This document shows, in pieces, positions 27,034 to 36,407 of a stretch of 64,000 nucleotides of DNA (position 1 is the stretch's first letter; the number at the start of each line of letters is the position of its first letter). The translations under genes were made by a program, and so were the position numbers. The DNA comes from Roseiarcus sp963709185 (lineage in GTDB: Bacteria; Pseudomonadota; Alphaproteobacteria; Rhizobiales; Beijerinckiaceae), in assembly GCA_963709185.1 (NCBI GenBank), contig CAVPVQ010000022.1, positions 700,179 to 764,178 on the forward strand, read 5' to 3'. A model generated the notes under the pieces. It saw only the letters and a list, made by a program, of their open reading frames with translations. It ran no database searches and had not been told where the DNA came from.

Positions 27034-27987
27034 CTAGTCGGGAACGAGACGGGTGCCGGTCTCACCGGCGAGCGCGCGCCCGATATTGGCGGGATTGGTG
27101 ATGAGGCCTTCCTTGCCGCCGCCTTCCAGATATTCGCAAAGCGCCTGGATCTTCGGCCCCATGCTGCCCTTGTCGAACTGGTCCTCGGCATAGTGACGCC
27201 GTGCTTCGCTGACGCTGAGGCGGTCAAGCCAGCGCTGGCGCGGCGTGTTGAAATCGATCGCCACGCGCTCGACGCCGGTCGACAGCATGAAGAGGTCCGC
27301 GCCGATCGAACGCGCGAGCAGGCTCGAGGCGAGGTCCTTGTCGATCACCGCCTCGATCCCCTGCAACTGGCCGTCGTCGTCCTCGACGACCGGGATGCCG
27401 CCGCCGCCGCAGCCGATCACCACGAAATCGGCGCGCGCCAGATGTTCGATCGCCCGATAGTCGATGACCTTGCGCGGCGCGGGCGAAGCGACCACGCGCC
27501 GCCAGCCGCGCCCCGCGTCGTCCTTCACCACCCAGCCGAGCTCAGCCGCCAGCGCCTTGGCGTGGGCTTCCTCCATATGCGAGCCGATCGGCTTCGTCGG
27601 GTCCCTGAAGGCCGGATCGTCGCGGTCGACCAGCGTCTCGGTCACCACCGCCACCGGCTCGCGCCGGATGCCGCGCTTGCGGAATTCGTTGCGGAACGCC
27701 TTGACGAACATGTAACCGATCGCGCCCTGCAGGTCGGCGCCGGCGTAATCCATCGGCACTGGCGCCACCTCGTGGATCGACAGTTCCGAGCGACGCAGGA
27801 TAAAGCCCATCTGAGGGCCGTTGCCGTGGGTGACGATGACGTTCCAGCCGGCCTCGATCATGTCGGCGATATGATGCACGGTGAGCGCGACGGCTTCGTA
27901 CTGATCGGCGATCGACAGATGATCCTTGTCGCGGATCAGCGAATTGCCTCCGATCGCCACGACCGCAAGCTTCTTGTCCGACGCCAT
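27034..27987 (-). CDS. arcC: Carbamate kinase (catabolic)
   Basis: Transfers phosphate from carbamoyl-phosphate to ADP, giving ATP and carbamate (which falls to CO2 and NH3). The 317-residue protein has AIGGNSLI at the N-terminus, VTHGNGPQ, the central GCGGGGIPVV loop, DKDLASSLLA and the family C-terminal region. The ATG at 27987 is preceded by GGAGGAG. It lies directly downstream of the DUF1116 and FdrA genes, as the E. coli ybcF (allK) gene follows fdrA-ylbE-ylbF, so it most likely consumes carbamoyl-phosphate made by that complex rather than by arginine deiminase. Confidence 0.93.
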   Translation of the reverse strand: MASDKKLAVVAIGGNSLIRDKDHLSIADQYEAVALTVHHIADMIEAGWNVIVTHGNGPQMGFILRRSELSIHEVAPVPMDYAGADLQGAIGYMFVKAFRNEFRKRGIRREPVAVVTETLVDRDDPAFRDPTKPIGSHMEEAHAKALAAELGWVVKDDAGRGWRRVVASPAPRKVIDYRAIEHLARADFVVIGCGGGGIPVVEDDDGQLQGIEAVIDKDLASSLLARSIGADLFMLSTGVERVAIDFNTPRQRWLDRLSVSEARRHYAEDQFDKGSMGPKIQALCEYLEGGGKEGLITNPANIGRALAGETGTRLVPD

Positions 27988-28013
27988 CCGCTCCTCCCGC
28001 ACCGTTCTCGTCG

Positions 28014-29420
28014 CTAGGTCTCCGGCAAAGCCTCGGCGAGCGCGGCGATCGCCTGCGTGAAGCAGCCGAGCGGCGCGTGCGTGATGCCGGCGCCGATCTG
28101 GCCGACGCCGGCCTCGCGATGCGCGATGCCGGTGTTGATGACCGGCAGGATTCCCGTATCGACCACCTTGCGGGCGTCGATGCCGGCCGGCGCGCCGCCG
28201 AAATTCGTGGCGGGAAGCGTGAAGGCGCTGTTCTGCCCGAGCGTGATGTGGCCCATGGCGATCGTGTTGGCGATCGCGTCGTCCGGCGTGCCGCCGACGA
28301 AATTGGCGATCGCCGGCGCCGCCGCCATCGCAAAGCCGCCGAGCCCTGCGGTCTCGGTGATCGCGCTGTCGCCGAGGTCCGGCGCAGCGTCGGCGATCGA
28401 ATAGCCGGGGAAATAGAGGCCATCGACCACCGGGGCCGGGCTGGTGAACCAGCGGTCGCCGGTCCCGGCGAGCTGGACGCCGAAGTCGACGCCGTTGCGC
28501 GCCATCGCGACGACCATGCTGCTGCCTGGGCGTCCCCGCGCCGCATCGAGCATCGCCTTGCACGCCGCCATCGAGATGTTGAGAAAGAAGTGATCGTTTC
28601 TGGCGATGAAGCCGATGGCGGCGGCGACGTCGTCGCGGCTGGCCCTCGAGCGCAGCATCGCCGGGGCGAGGCGCCTGAGCAGCAGCGAAGTCGCGGCCGC
28701 GTTGCGGTTGTGGACCTCATCGCCCATATGCAGCGCCTGTGCGATCAGCGGCTTCACCTCGATCGGCCCGGTCTCGATGAGCGTCTGTTCGAGCGTCGTG
28801 CGCAGCACGCCGGCCATCCATTTCAGCCGATCGATGACTTCTGCATTGTTGGCGCCGAAGCGCAGCACCTTGCCGAGACCTTCGTTGAGATTGCAGAACG
28901 TCAAATGGCCGCTCGCCGCCTCGCGCACGATCCACACCGGCATCGACGGGCTGATGACGCCGGCCATCGGACCGACCGCGCCGTGATGGTGGCAGGGCTC
29001 GAACGCGACGGCGCCGCTCTCAGCCAGCGTGCGCGCCTTCTCGGCGTCGGGCGCCCAGCCCTCGAACAGGATCGCGCCGATGATCGCCCCCTGCATCGGA
29101 CCGCACATGCGCTCCCAGGCGATCGGCGGCCCCGAATGGAGAATGAGGCGCGGGCGCATGGTCGGAATCGATTCGTCGGCGGTTCCAATTCCCGTGAGCA
29201 CCGGCTGCGCCGCGAGATAGGCGGCGTACGCCGTGCGATTCGCCGCCTCGACGGCCGGGTCGTTGACGAGCCGCGCAAGCGCGCGCCCGATGGCGCGATC
29301 GCCGCCGGCCGGCGGCGCCCATTCGATCTGCGTGACCGCGCCGCCGGCCTCAGCGATCGCGTCGCGGAACGAGGCGATGCCGATGTTGAGCACTCCGGGC
29401 GCCTGGTGGAAGAGATCCAT
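28014..29420 (-). CDS. DUF1116 (YlbE/AllG-like) subunit of a carbamoyltransferase
   Basis: A 468-residue soluble protein of the DUF1116 family (E. coli YlbE). Recognisable stretches include CGPMQGAIIGA, FEPCHHHGAVGPMAGV with a His triplet, and FGANNAEVIDRL. The YlbE, FdrA and YlbF proteins of E. coli together form an oxamate carbamoyltransferase (AllFGH), a relationship I know from the family. Here the gene sits 3 bases after fdrA and 26 bases before carbamate kinase, the same order. The actual carbamoyl substrate here is unknown. Confidence 0.88.
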   Translation of the reverse strand: MDLFHQAPGVLNIGIASFRDAIAEAGGAVTQIEWAPPAGGDRAIGRALARLVNDPAVEAANRTAYAAYLAAQPVLTGIGTADESIPTMRPRLILHSGPPIAWERMCGPMQGAIIGAILFEGWAPDAEKARTLAESGAVAFEPCHHHGAVGPMAGVISPSMPVWIVREAASGHLTFCNLNEGLGKVLRFGANNAEVIDRLKWMAGVLRTTLEQTLIETGPIEVKPLIAQALHMGDEVHNRNAAATSLLLRRLAPAMLRSRASRDDVAAAIGFIARNDHFFLNISMAACKAMLDAARGRPGSSMVVAMARNGVDFGVQLAGTGDRWFTSPAPVVDGLYFPGYSIADAAPDLGDSAITETAGLGGFAMAAAPAIANFVGGTPDDAIANTIAMGHITLGQNSAFTLPATNFGGAPAGIDARKVVDTGILPVINTGIAHREAGVGQIGAGITHAPLGCFTQAIAALAEALPET

Positions 29421-29423
29421 GGG

Positions 29424-30998
29424 TCAGGCGCTTTCCATCCTGGACGCGCCGGCTTCCTCGCCGCGCGCCCGCTCCGCGATTCGCGCGGCCAATCGAACCG
29501 CCTGCGCGTTGCTGGCGGTCAGCGTCATGCCGGCTTCGCGCAGCCTCGCCTCCTGTCCGGAGAGCGATTGCGGATCGGCTGGCGTGCCGCAGACGAAGCC
29601 GACGACGCAGAGGTTGCGCCCCGCCTCGGCCGCCCGGGCGATCGCCTCACGCACGACCGGGGCGATCTCGGCCGCCGGGTCGGGATGCGCGCCATAGCCG
29701 AGCACCACGTCGAGCAGGATGACCGCGGTCCCGGGATCGCGCGCCTCATTGAGGATGCGTTCGTCGCGCAGACGATGGTCGATCATTGGATGCGGCCGGC
29801 CGCGCGTGAACACGTCGTCGCCGAGATCAACAAGCGTATGGGCGCGGCTCTTCCACACATCGTCCAGCGCCCTGGCGCGGCCGACCGGCGTGTTGGAATA
29901 GATGTCCTGCAGCGTCTCGCCGAGCAGCAAGGTCGCCTCGTAACAGAACGTGCCGCCGCTATAGAGGCCGCGGATGTATCGTTGGCTCGCGGCCAGACGG
30001 GGCGGATCAAACGGCGTCAAGGGGAGCGTCAGGGAGTTCGGCGCCTCGCCCCGGGAGAGGGCGACGGCGGCGAGCGCCGCATCCTCGAGGGTTTTGGCGG
30101 GCGTCAGCCGCGCTCCGCTGATCGTTTGCGGGTCGGAGCCGAGGAAGTTCACGACCACCGGCTTGCCGGCGTCGCGCGCGGCGGCGAGCACCGCGGCGGC
30201 GACTTCCGGGGCGGGGGGCTTCGAAATCAGCGCGATGACGCGAGTGGTCTCGTCTTCGGCGAGCGCCTGCAAGCCTTGCAAGAAACTGATTCCGCCGACG
30301 GCGCGGCTGAGATCGTGGCCCCCCGTGCCGATCGCCTGGCTGATTCCGCCGCCCATCCGGTCGATCAGGCAGGTGACCTGCTGCAGCCCGGTGCCGGACG
30401 CCGCGACCACGCCGATGTCGCCCCGGCGCACGACATTGGCGAAGCCCAGCGGCAGGCCGCCGATGATCGCGGTGCCGCAGTCCGGCCCCATGACGATCAG
30501 GTCATGGGCGCGGGCGTAGCGTTTCAGCGCGATCTCGTCCTCGACCGCCACATTGTCGCTGAACATCATCACATTGAGGCCGAGGCGCAGCGCCTTCATC
30601 GCCTCGGCGGCGGCATAGTCGCCGGGCGTCGAGATGAGCGCGAGATTGGCGGCCGGCATTTCCTCGAGCCCCATTTCGAGGCTGCGCGGCGGCTCGCGTC
30701 GCGGTCCGCCGGCGGCGCCGGATGATGACTTGCGATCGAACGTCTTCTCGGCTTCGACGATCGCGGCGGCGAGCGCCGCGTCCTCCTCTCCTTCGAGCGC
30801 GATCAGCAGATCGTTGGGGCCGGCCTCGACCGCGCCGGCGAGCAATCCCGCTTCGCGCAGCAGCGCGAGATTGGCGTCCGACGCCATGACCGCCGAGGCC
30901 TGACGCACGCCCGGCGTCTTGCCGATGGTCGCCGACATCTGCATCAGCGCGACCGAATCCCGGTAGAAGTTGCGGATGATCTTTGTGGCGCTCGCCAT
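29424..30998 (-). CDS. fdrA: FdrA/AllF-like subunit with succinyl-CoA-synthetase fold
   Basis: A 524-residue protein with the acyl-CoA synthetase (NDP-forming) alpha-like fold. The domain is visible as GPDCGTAIIGG, then DIGVVAASGTGLQQVT, then GTGGHDLS, where a His aligns with the phosphohistidine region of succinyl-CoA synthetase. FdrA is a subunit of the E. coli oxamate carbamoyltransferase. It heads the minus-strand operon and is divergent from allophanate hydrolase across about 260 bases. Inferred role: phosphorolysis of a carbamoylated compound to carbamoyl-phosphate. Confidence 0.9.
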   Translation of the reverse strand: MASATKIIRNFYRDSVALMQMSATIGKTPGVRQASAVMASDANLALLREAGLLAGAVEAGPNDLLIALEGEEDAALAAAIVEAEKTFDRKSSSGAAGGPRREPPRSLEMGLEEMPAANLALISTPGDYAAAEAMKALRLGLNVMMFSDNVAVEDEIALKRYARAHDLIVMGPDCGTAIIGGLPLGFANVVRRGDIGVVAASGTGLQQVTCLIDRMGGGISQAIGTGGHDLSRAVGGISFLQGLQALAEDETTRVIALISKPPAPEVAAAVLAAARDAGKPVVVNFLGSDPQTISGARLTPAKTLEDAALAAVALSRGEAPNSLTLPLTPFDPPRLAASQRYIRGLYSGGTFCYEATLLLGETLQDIYSNTPVGRARALDDVWKSRAHTLVDLGDDVFTRGRPHPMIDHRLRDERILNEARDPGTAVILLDVVLGYGAHPDPAAEIAPVVREAIARAAEAGRNLCVVGFVCGTPADPQSLSGQEARLREAGMTLTASNAQAVRLAARIAERARGEEAGASRMESA

Positions 30999-31264
30999 TC
31001 AGCGTCTCCCGCGCGCGCCGGGGGCGTCAGCGCTGCGCGAGCGCTGACGATTCCAGGCTTGTCCGACGGTCCGAACCGCGCACCATTCGAAGACGCCCCG
31101 ATGAATGTTTGGATCGAAGGCCCGCCGCCGGGCGGCGACCGCGTTCGCGTTATCACAACATTTGAAGGGCTGTCGCATTTTTGAAGTGGCGTCCCGAATG
31201 CAGTTATGTATACTAAATCGAATGCAAGCCCGACTGCAAGCCCTAAGGAGGCGCCGAGTTGGCC

Positions 31265-33120
31265 ATGAACGGTGAATTCGAGCGAGTCGCGCGGGCAGGG
31301 ACCGTTGGCGAGCGGCAGTAGCCTGGATCTCGGCGACTCTGGCGAGGCGTTATCAGGACGGGACGCTGACGCCGTCGCGCCTCGTCGACGATATCGTCAC
31401 GCGCATCGAAGCGCGCGGCGACGATCACGTCTGGATCGATCGGCGGTCTCGCGATGATCTGTTGGCGTCCGCGCGCGGCCTCGAAGCGCAGGGTCTCGCC
31501 GGCAAGCCGCTGTATGGCGTGCCCTTTGCGATCAAGGACAACATCGACCTCGCGGGCTCTCCGACGACCGCCGCGTGCCCGGAATTCTCTTATGTCGGGC
31601 GGGAGTCGGCGCATGTCGTTCAGCGTTTGATCGATGCGGGCGCCATCGCAATCGGCAAGACCAATCTCGATCAGTTCGCCACCGGTCTCAACGGCACGCG
31701 CTCGCCGTATGGCGCGCCGGCGAGCGCGCTGGCGGCGGAACGCATTTCCGGCGGATCGAGCTCCGGCTCGGCGGTCGCGGTCGCCGCCGGCCTCGTCAGT
31801 TTTTCGCTCGGCACCGACACCGCGGGATCGGGCCGCGTGCCGGCGGCTTTCAACAATCTCATCGGTCTCAAGCCGACCCGCGGCCTGCTCAGCACGCGCG
31901 GCGTCGTGCCGGCCTGTCGGTCGCTCGATTGCGTATCGATCTTCACGCTCACCGCCGACGATGCGCGCGACGTGCTCGCCGTCGCGAAGGGCTTCGACGC
32001 GGCCGATCCCTTTTCGCGCCGCGAGGGCGCGATGGCTGGCCGCCCTTGCCCGCGCGATGTCAAAGGCGCGCGATTTGGCGCGCCGCGCCCCGGTCAACTC
32101 GAATATTTCGGCAATGCGGAGGGCGAGCGGCTGTTCGGCGCGATGTTGCGGCGGATCGAGCGGCTCGGCGGCGAGCTTGTCGAGATCGACTTTGCGCCGT
32201 TCCTCGAGACTGCGCGCCTGCTCTACGACGGACCGTGGATCGCGGAACGTTACGTTGCGATCCGCGAATTCTTCGATCGACGCCCGGAAGCGCTGCATCC
32301 GATCACCCGTGCGATCATCGGCGGTGGAGCAAAGCCGCTCGCCGCCGACGCCTTCGCCGCGTACTACCGCCTGAAGGAGTTGCAGCGCCTGGTCGAGCCG
32401 GTATGGCGCTCGATCGATGTGCTGGTCACGCCGACCGCCGGCCGTCACTACACGATCGCCGAAATGCTGGCCGACCCGATCAGGCTGAATTCCAACCTCG
32501 GCTATTACACGAATTTCATGAATCTGCTCGACCTCGCCGCCATCGCATTGCCGGCCGGGATGCAGCAGGACGGGTTGGCGTTCGGCGTGACGCTGGCGGC
32601 GCCGGCGTGGAGCGACGCGGCGCTTTGCGCCCTCGCCGACGGCCTGCACCGCGACCAGCATCTCACGCTTGGCGCGCTGGGTCATGCGTTGCCGCCGCCG
32701 CGGCCGGCGGCCGGCGGGGCGCCGAGCGACATGGTGCGCGTCGCCGTCTGCGGGGCGCACATGTCCGGTCTGCCGCTCAACCATCAGCTCACCGAACGCG
32801 GCGGCCGCCTGCATCGCCGCTGCCGCACCGCGGCCCGCTATCGCATGTTCGCGCTGCCGGGCGGCCCGCCGGCGCGTCCGGGCCTGCTGCGCGTCGACGA
32901 CGGCGGGGCGATCGAGGTCGAGGTCTGGGAACTGCCGACGGCGTCCTTCGGCAGCTTCGTCGCCGCGATTCCCGGTCCATTGGGCATCGGCGCGCTCGAG
33001 ATGGACGATGGCGAGCAGGTCAAAGGCTTCCTGTGCGAGGCCTATGCGACGAAGACGGCTCGCGACATCACCGATCTCGGCGGCTGGCGCCGCTATCTCA
33101 TGGCCGGGCAAACCGTGTGA
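31265..33120 (+). CDS. atzF: Allophanate hydrolase (AtzF-like), N-terminus frameshifted
   Basis: Amidase-signature enzyme that hydrolyses allophanate to ammonia and CO2. The main frame from about 31276 carries the Lys of AIKDNID, GGSSSGSA and GTDTAGSG, then the AtzF-specific C-terminal domain with VCGAHMSGLPLNHQL. Homology to AtzF extends upstream of the first canonical start in that frame (TTG at 31462) as LARRYQDGTLTPSRLVDDI. The natural start, ATG 31265 (or TTG 31259) behind AAGGAGG, is in a different frame that stops at 31321. A single indel between 31276 and 31321 explains this. The true gene is either broken or mis-sequenced. Confidence 0.85.
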
Positions 33121-33127
33121 GGGAACC

Positions 33128-33808
33128 ATGTCCACAGTTCGCGCCGAACCTTATGAATTCGAGTTCCAGCCGTCGAGCGTCGCCCTGCTGATCATCGACA
33201 TGCAGCGTGACTTCGTCGATCCCGGCGGGTTTGGAGAAGCGCTGGGCAACGATGTTTCGCTGTTGCGCAAGGCGGTGCCGCCGACCATTCGCGTGCTGAA
33301 CGCGGCGCGCCAGGCCGGCGTCCTGGTCATCCATACCCGCGAAGGCCATCGCCCCGATCTCGCCGACCTGCCGCCGGCCAAGAAGGCGCGCGGCCGGCTG
33401 GCGGCGGGCATCGGCGATCCCGGCCCGATGGGGCGCATTCTGGTTCGCGGCGAACATGGCCACGACATCATCGACGAGTTGAAGCCGCGCGACGGCGAGC
33501 CGGTGGTCGACAAGCCGGGCAAGGGCGCCTTCTACGCCACCGACCTCGACGCCATTCTCAAGAGTCGCGGCGTCAAGCAGCTCATCGTCTGCGGCGTCAC
33601 CACCGAAGTATGCGTCTCGACGACGGTGCGGGAAGCCAACGACCGTGGCTACGACTGCCTCGTCCTCGAAGACTGCGTCGCTTCTTATTTCCCGGAGTTC
33701 CAGAAGTCGGCGCTGGACATGGTCAAGGCGCAGGGCGGCATCTTCGGTTGGGTCGGCGTCTCGGCCGATCTGCTGCCCGCGCTTGAATCGAAGGCTGAGG
33801 CCGCCTGA
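33128..33808 (+). CDS. Isochorismatase-family cysteine hydrolase, biuret-amidohydrolase-like
   Basis: A 226-residue cytoplasmic hydrolase with the Asp-Lys-Cys triad: D24 in IIDMQRDF, K129 in VVDKPGKGAF and C162 in GVTTEVCVS. The surrounding residues HTREGHRPDLADLP, GIGDPGP and TTVREANDRGY closely match rhizobial biuret hydrolase (BiuH), which turns biuret into allophanate and ammonia. Seven bases separate it from the allophanate hydrolase gene, the next enzyme in that pathway. Other ureido or amide substrates of the same family cannot be excluded. Confidence 0.88.
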   Translation: MSTVRAEPYEFEFQPSSVALLIIDMQRDFVDPGGFGEALGNDVSLLRKAVPPTIRVLNAARQAGVLVIHTREGHRPDLADLPPAKKARGRLAAGIGDPGPMGRILVRGEHGHDIIDELKPRDGEPVVDKPGKGAFYATDLDAILKSRGVKQLIVCGVTTEVCVSTTVREANDRGYDCLVLEDCVASYFPEFQKSALDMVKAQGGIFGWVGVSADLLPALESKAEAA

Positions 33809-33873
33809 GGAACAAAGAGCGATTTGATGCGGACGGATCACAAGATCGCGCCGCGAGAGAAGGGGGAACGCCA

Positions 33874-35454
33874 ATGACAATGCAACGGGAAGCCGCAAAT
33901 CCGATTCGCTGGTGGGTGCCGGGCGACTGGAATGGATTTTTCGGGCTGTTCACCAATGTGGTGCTCAATGTCATCGTGTTGACGGGGCTCTGCCTCGGCG
34001 TCATCAAGCTGCCGGGCGATATCGTTTTCGGCCGCATCCTGCCGGCGCTCGGCATCGCGCTCCCGCTCGGCAACCTCTACTACGCCTATCTCGCCTATCG
34101 GCTCGCCAAGACCGAGAACCGCAGCGACGTGACGGCGATGCCGTACGGCCCGAGCGTGCCGCACATGTTCATCGTCGTGTTCGTGATCATGCTGCCGGTG
34201 TATCTGAAGACCAACAACGCGGTGATGGCCTGGCAGGCTGGCCTGGCCTGGGCGTTCATCATCGGAATCATCGTGCTGATCGGCGCCTTCATCGGCCCGA
34301 CGATCCGGCGCCTGACGCCGCGCGCGGCGATGCTGGGCACGCTCGCCGGCATCTCGATCGCGTTCATCTCGCTGCGGCCCGCCTTCCAGATGTGGGAGGT
34401 TCCATGGATCTCGTTCATCTCGTTCGGCATCGTGCTGATGACCTGGACCGCCAACGTCCGCCTTCCCGGCGGCATTCCGGGCGGCCTCGCCGCCGTGCTC
34501 GTCGGCACGGTCATCGCTTGGATCGCCGCGGTGTTCGGATGGACCAACATCGTCACCGGCGCCCAGGTGACGGCGTCGTTCGCGCAGTTCGGCCTGCATC
34601 TGCCGACCCCGAGCGTCGATGTCGTCACCGGCCTCGCCAATATCGCGCCGCTGCTGGTCACCGCCATTCCGCTCGGCATCTATAATTTCACCGAAGGCAT
34701 GAACAACGTCGAAAGCGCGTCGGCGGCGGGCGACAGCTACAATCTGCGCCACATCCTGCTCGCCGACGGCATCGGAGCGGTCGTCGGCTCGCTGCTCGGC
34801 AGCCCGTTCCCGCCGGCGGTCTATATCGGCCATCCCGGATGGAAGTCGGTGGGCGGCCGCATCGGCTATTCCCTCGCCACCGGCGTGGTGATCGCGATCG
34901 TCTGCTTCCTCGGACTGACCGCGCTGCTGCTCGCGGTGGTGCCGCTCGTCGCGATCCTGCCGATCCTGCTCTACATCGGCCTGGTTATCGGCGCGCAAGC
35001 CTTCCAGGCGGTGCCCTCTCGGCATGCGCCGGCGGTGGTGCTGGCGCTGATCCCGAACATCGCCGCCTGGGGCCAGACCCAGATCGACGGGGCGCTCAAC
35101 GCGGCGGGAACCAGCGCCTCGGCGCTTGGCATGGGCAAGCTGATGGACACCGGCGTCGTCTATCACGGGATGCAGCTGCTCGGCGGCGGGGCGGTCCTCG
35201 GCGGCTTGATGCTCGGCGCCATCGCCGTGTTCATCATCGACCGGGAGTTCACCAAGGCGGCCGCTTATTCCGCCGCTGCCGCGGTGCTGGCGTTCTTCGG
35301 CTTCATTCACGGCGTCCAGCTCGATTGGGCGGCCTCGCCGATGGTCGCGCTCGGCTATCTCCTGCTCGCCGGGATATGCATGGCCGCCGCGATGCGCGAG
35401 GAGAACACTCAAACCGACTCCGAGAAGGCGGCGGCCGCCGCGCAGCGGGCCTAG
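33874..35454 (+). CDS. NCS2-like xanthine/uracil-type permease
   Basis: A 526-residue inner-membrane protein with about twelve hydrophobic segments. It shares the uracil/xanthine permease plan and has a conserved-looking central segment NFTEGMNNVESASAAG. It starts 65 bases after the biuret-hydrolase-like gene, with AGAAGGGGG before the ATG, and ends the plus-strand operon. By position it should import the compound that the neighbouring hydrolases and the carbamoyltransferase break down. Members of this family normally carry nucleobases or related cyclic ureides. Confidence 0.85.
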   Translation: MTMQREAANPIRWWVPGDWNGFFGLFTNVVLNVIVLTGLCLGVIKLPGDIVFGRILPALGIALPLGNLYYAYLAYRLAKTENRSDVTAMPYGPSVPHMFIVVFVIMLPVYLKTNNAVMAWQAGLAWAFIIGIIVLIGAFIGPTIRRLTPRAAMLGTLAGISIAFISLRPAFQMWEVPWISFISFGIVLMTWTANVRLPGGIPGGLAAVLVGTVIAWIAAVFGWTNIVTGAQVTASFAQFGLHLPTPSVDVVTGLANIAPLLVTAIPLGIYNFTEGMNNVESASAAGDSYNLRHILLADGIGAVVGSLLGSPFPPAVYIGHPGWKSVGGRIGYSLATGVVIAIVCFLGLTALLLAVVPLVAILPILLYIGLVIGAQAFQAVPSRHAPAVVLALIPNIAAWGQTQIDGALNAAGTSASALGMGKLMDTGVVYHGMQLLGGGAVLGGLMLGAIAVFIIDREFTKAAAYSAAAAVLAFFGFIHGVQLDWAASPMVALGYLLLAGICMAAAMREENTQTDSEKAAAAAQRA

Positions 35455-35513
35455 CGAGACAGGCTGCGAGGGGCGCCGCGAGGCGCTTCCTCTCCCGCTC
35501 GAGCCCACGAAGT

Positions 35514-36386
35514 CTAGCGTCGCTCCAGCCTGTCGGCGGGGGCGGTGCCGGCCCAGCAGGCGCACGCGTCAAGGAATCCGAGCAGGCCGCAGGCTCCCGA
35601 ACTGTGACCGACGGCGAGTGCGCGCGCCGCGGCGCGGCGGAGCGCGGCGTCGAGCGATCCGGTTGCGATCGCGTCGGCAACATCGAAAAGCCGTTCCGAC
35701 ACCTCGCCATCGAAGGACGCTTCGAGATAGACGCGGCTGACGGCGCCGGTCGGCAACGCGGATCGCATCAGTCGCTCGCGCAGCGCGGCGAGAAAGGCGA
35801 CTCGCGCCACATCCCTCCCGGCGCAGGTCCAGAGGCCGGCGAAATAGCCGACGAGGTAGTCGTCGCCCGCTGGCGTCACGCCCTCGCCGAGGCCGACCAG
35901 AGCCGACATGGCGTCGCCGGCGGCGGCGACATCGAACGCTCGCGTCGCGCTGTTGAGAGCGCCCAAGCGCGCGCCGGCGATGCGGACCAGTGCCTCGCCG
36001 CGACCATCCTGCCGGAGCGCCGCGCGGGCGATCTCCAGCGCTTGCGTGACCGCTTCGCGCGCGCCGTCGAGGCTGAGATCGCCGAGGCGTGACCGCCAGG
36101 GCGTCGCGGGCCGCAGGTCGATCGACAGCGCGCCGCCGCCGATCCGCAATATCCCGCCGCGCGCGGCGATATCGGCGCCCCTGGCGACAATTCCGTGGAA
36201 TGTGAATTCCGGCGGCGCGTCGAGCGTGATGCCTCGCGGCAGGCGGCCAATCTCCAGCGTGGCGAGCGTCAGCGGGCTCTCATCAACGAGTGAAATCACG
36301 CAGACGCGCCGATGGACCGCCGCGATCGCGCCGGCGAAATCCCCGGCGGGCGCGCCGGCGCCGGTCGAGAGGGCCGCAAAGCGCAT
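35514..36386 (-). CDS. DUF2877 (YlbF/AllH-like) subunit of a carbamoyltransferase
   Basis: A 290-residue protein of the DUF2877 family (E. coli YlbF). It has the family signature GLGEGVTPAGDDYLVGY with a C-terminal SSGACGLLGF. In E. coli this subunit is encoded next to fdrA-ylbE. Here it lies across the plus-strand operon, converging with the permease, 21 bases downstream of the GntR regulator. It completes the FdrA/DUF1116/DUF2877 trio in the window. Confidence 0.88.
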   Translation of the reverse strand: MRFAALSTGAGAPAGDFAGAIAAVHRRVCVISLVDESPLTLATLEIGRLPRGITLDAPPEFTFHGIVARGADIAARGGILRIGGGALSIDLRPATPWRSRLGDLSLDGAREAVTQALEIARAALRQDGRGEALVRIAGARLGALNSATRAFDVAAAGDAMSALVGLGEGVTPAGDDYLVGYFAGLWTCAGRDVARVAFLAALRERLMRSALPTGAVSRVYLEASFDGEVSERLFDVADAIATGSLDAALRRAAARALAVGHSSGACGLLGFLDACACWAGTAPADRLERR

Positions 36387-36407
36387 GGGACAGCTCCCGC
36401 GCCGACA

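Noticed and set aside
28077..30725. A very long open frame on the plus strand opposite fdrA and the DUF1116 gene
   Set aside because: It is an antisense shadow of two well-supported genes; the translation is rich in Arg, Gly, Asp and Ala with no recognisable domain.
31200..31215. GTATAC palindrome as a GntR operator between fdrA and atzF
   Set aside because: The core is only six bases and no matching copy was found upstream of the GntR gene, so it is not supported as an operator.
35472..35486. GC hairpin between the permease and DUF2877 genes as a terminator
   Set aside because: The stem is only five pairs and no T run follows on either strand.
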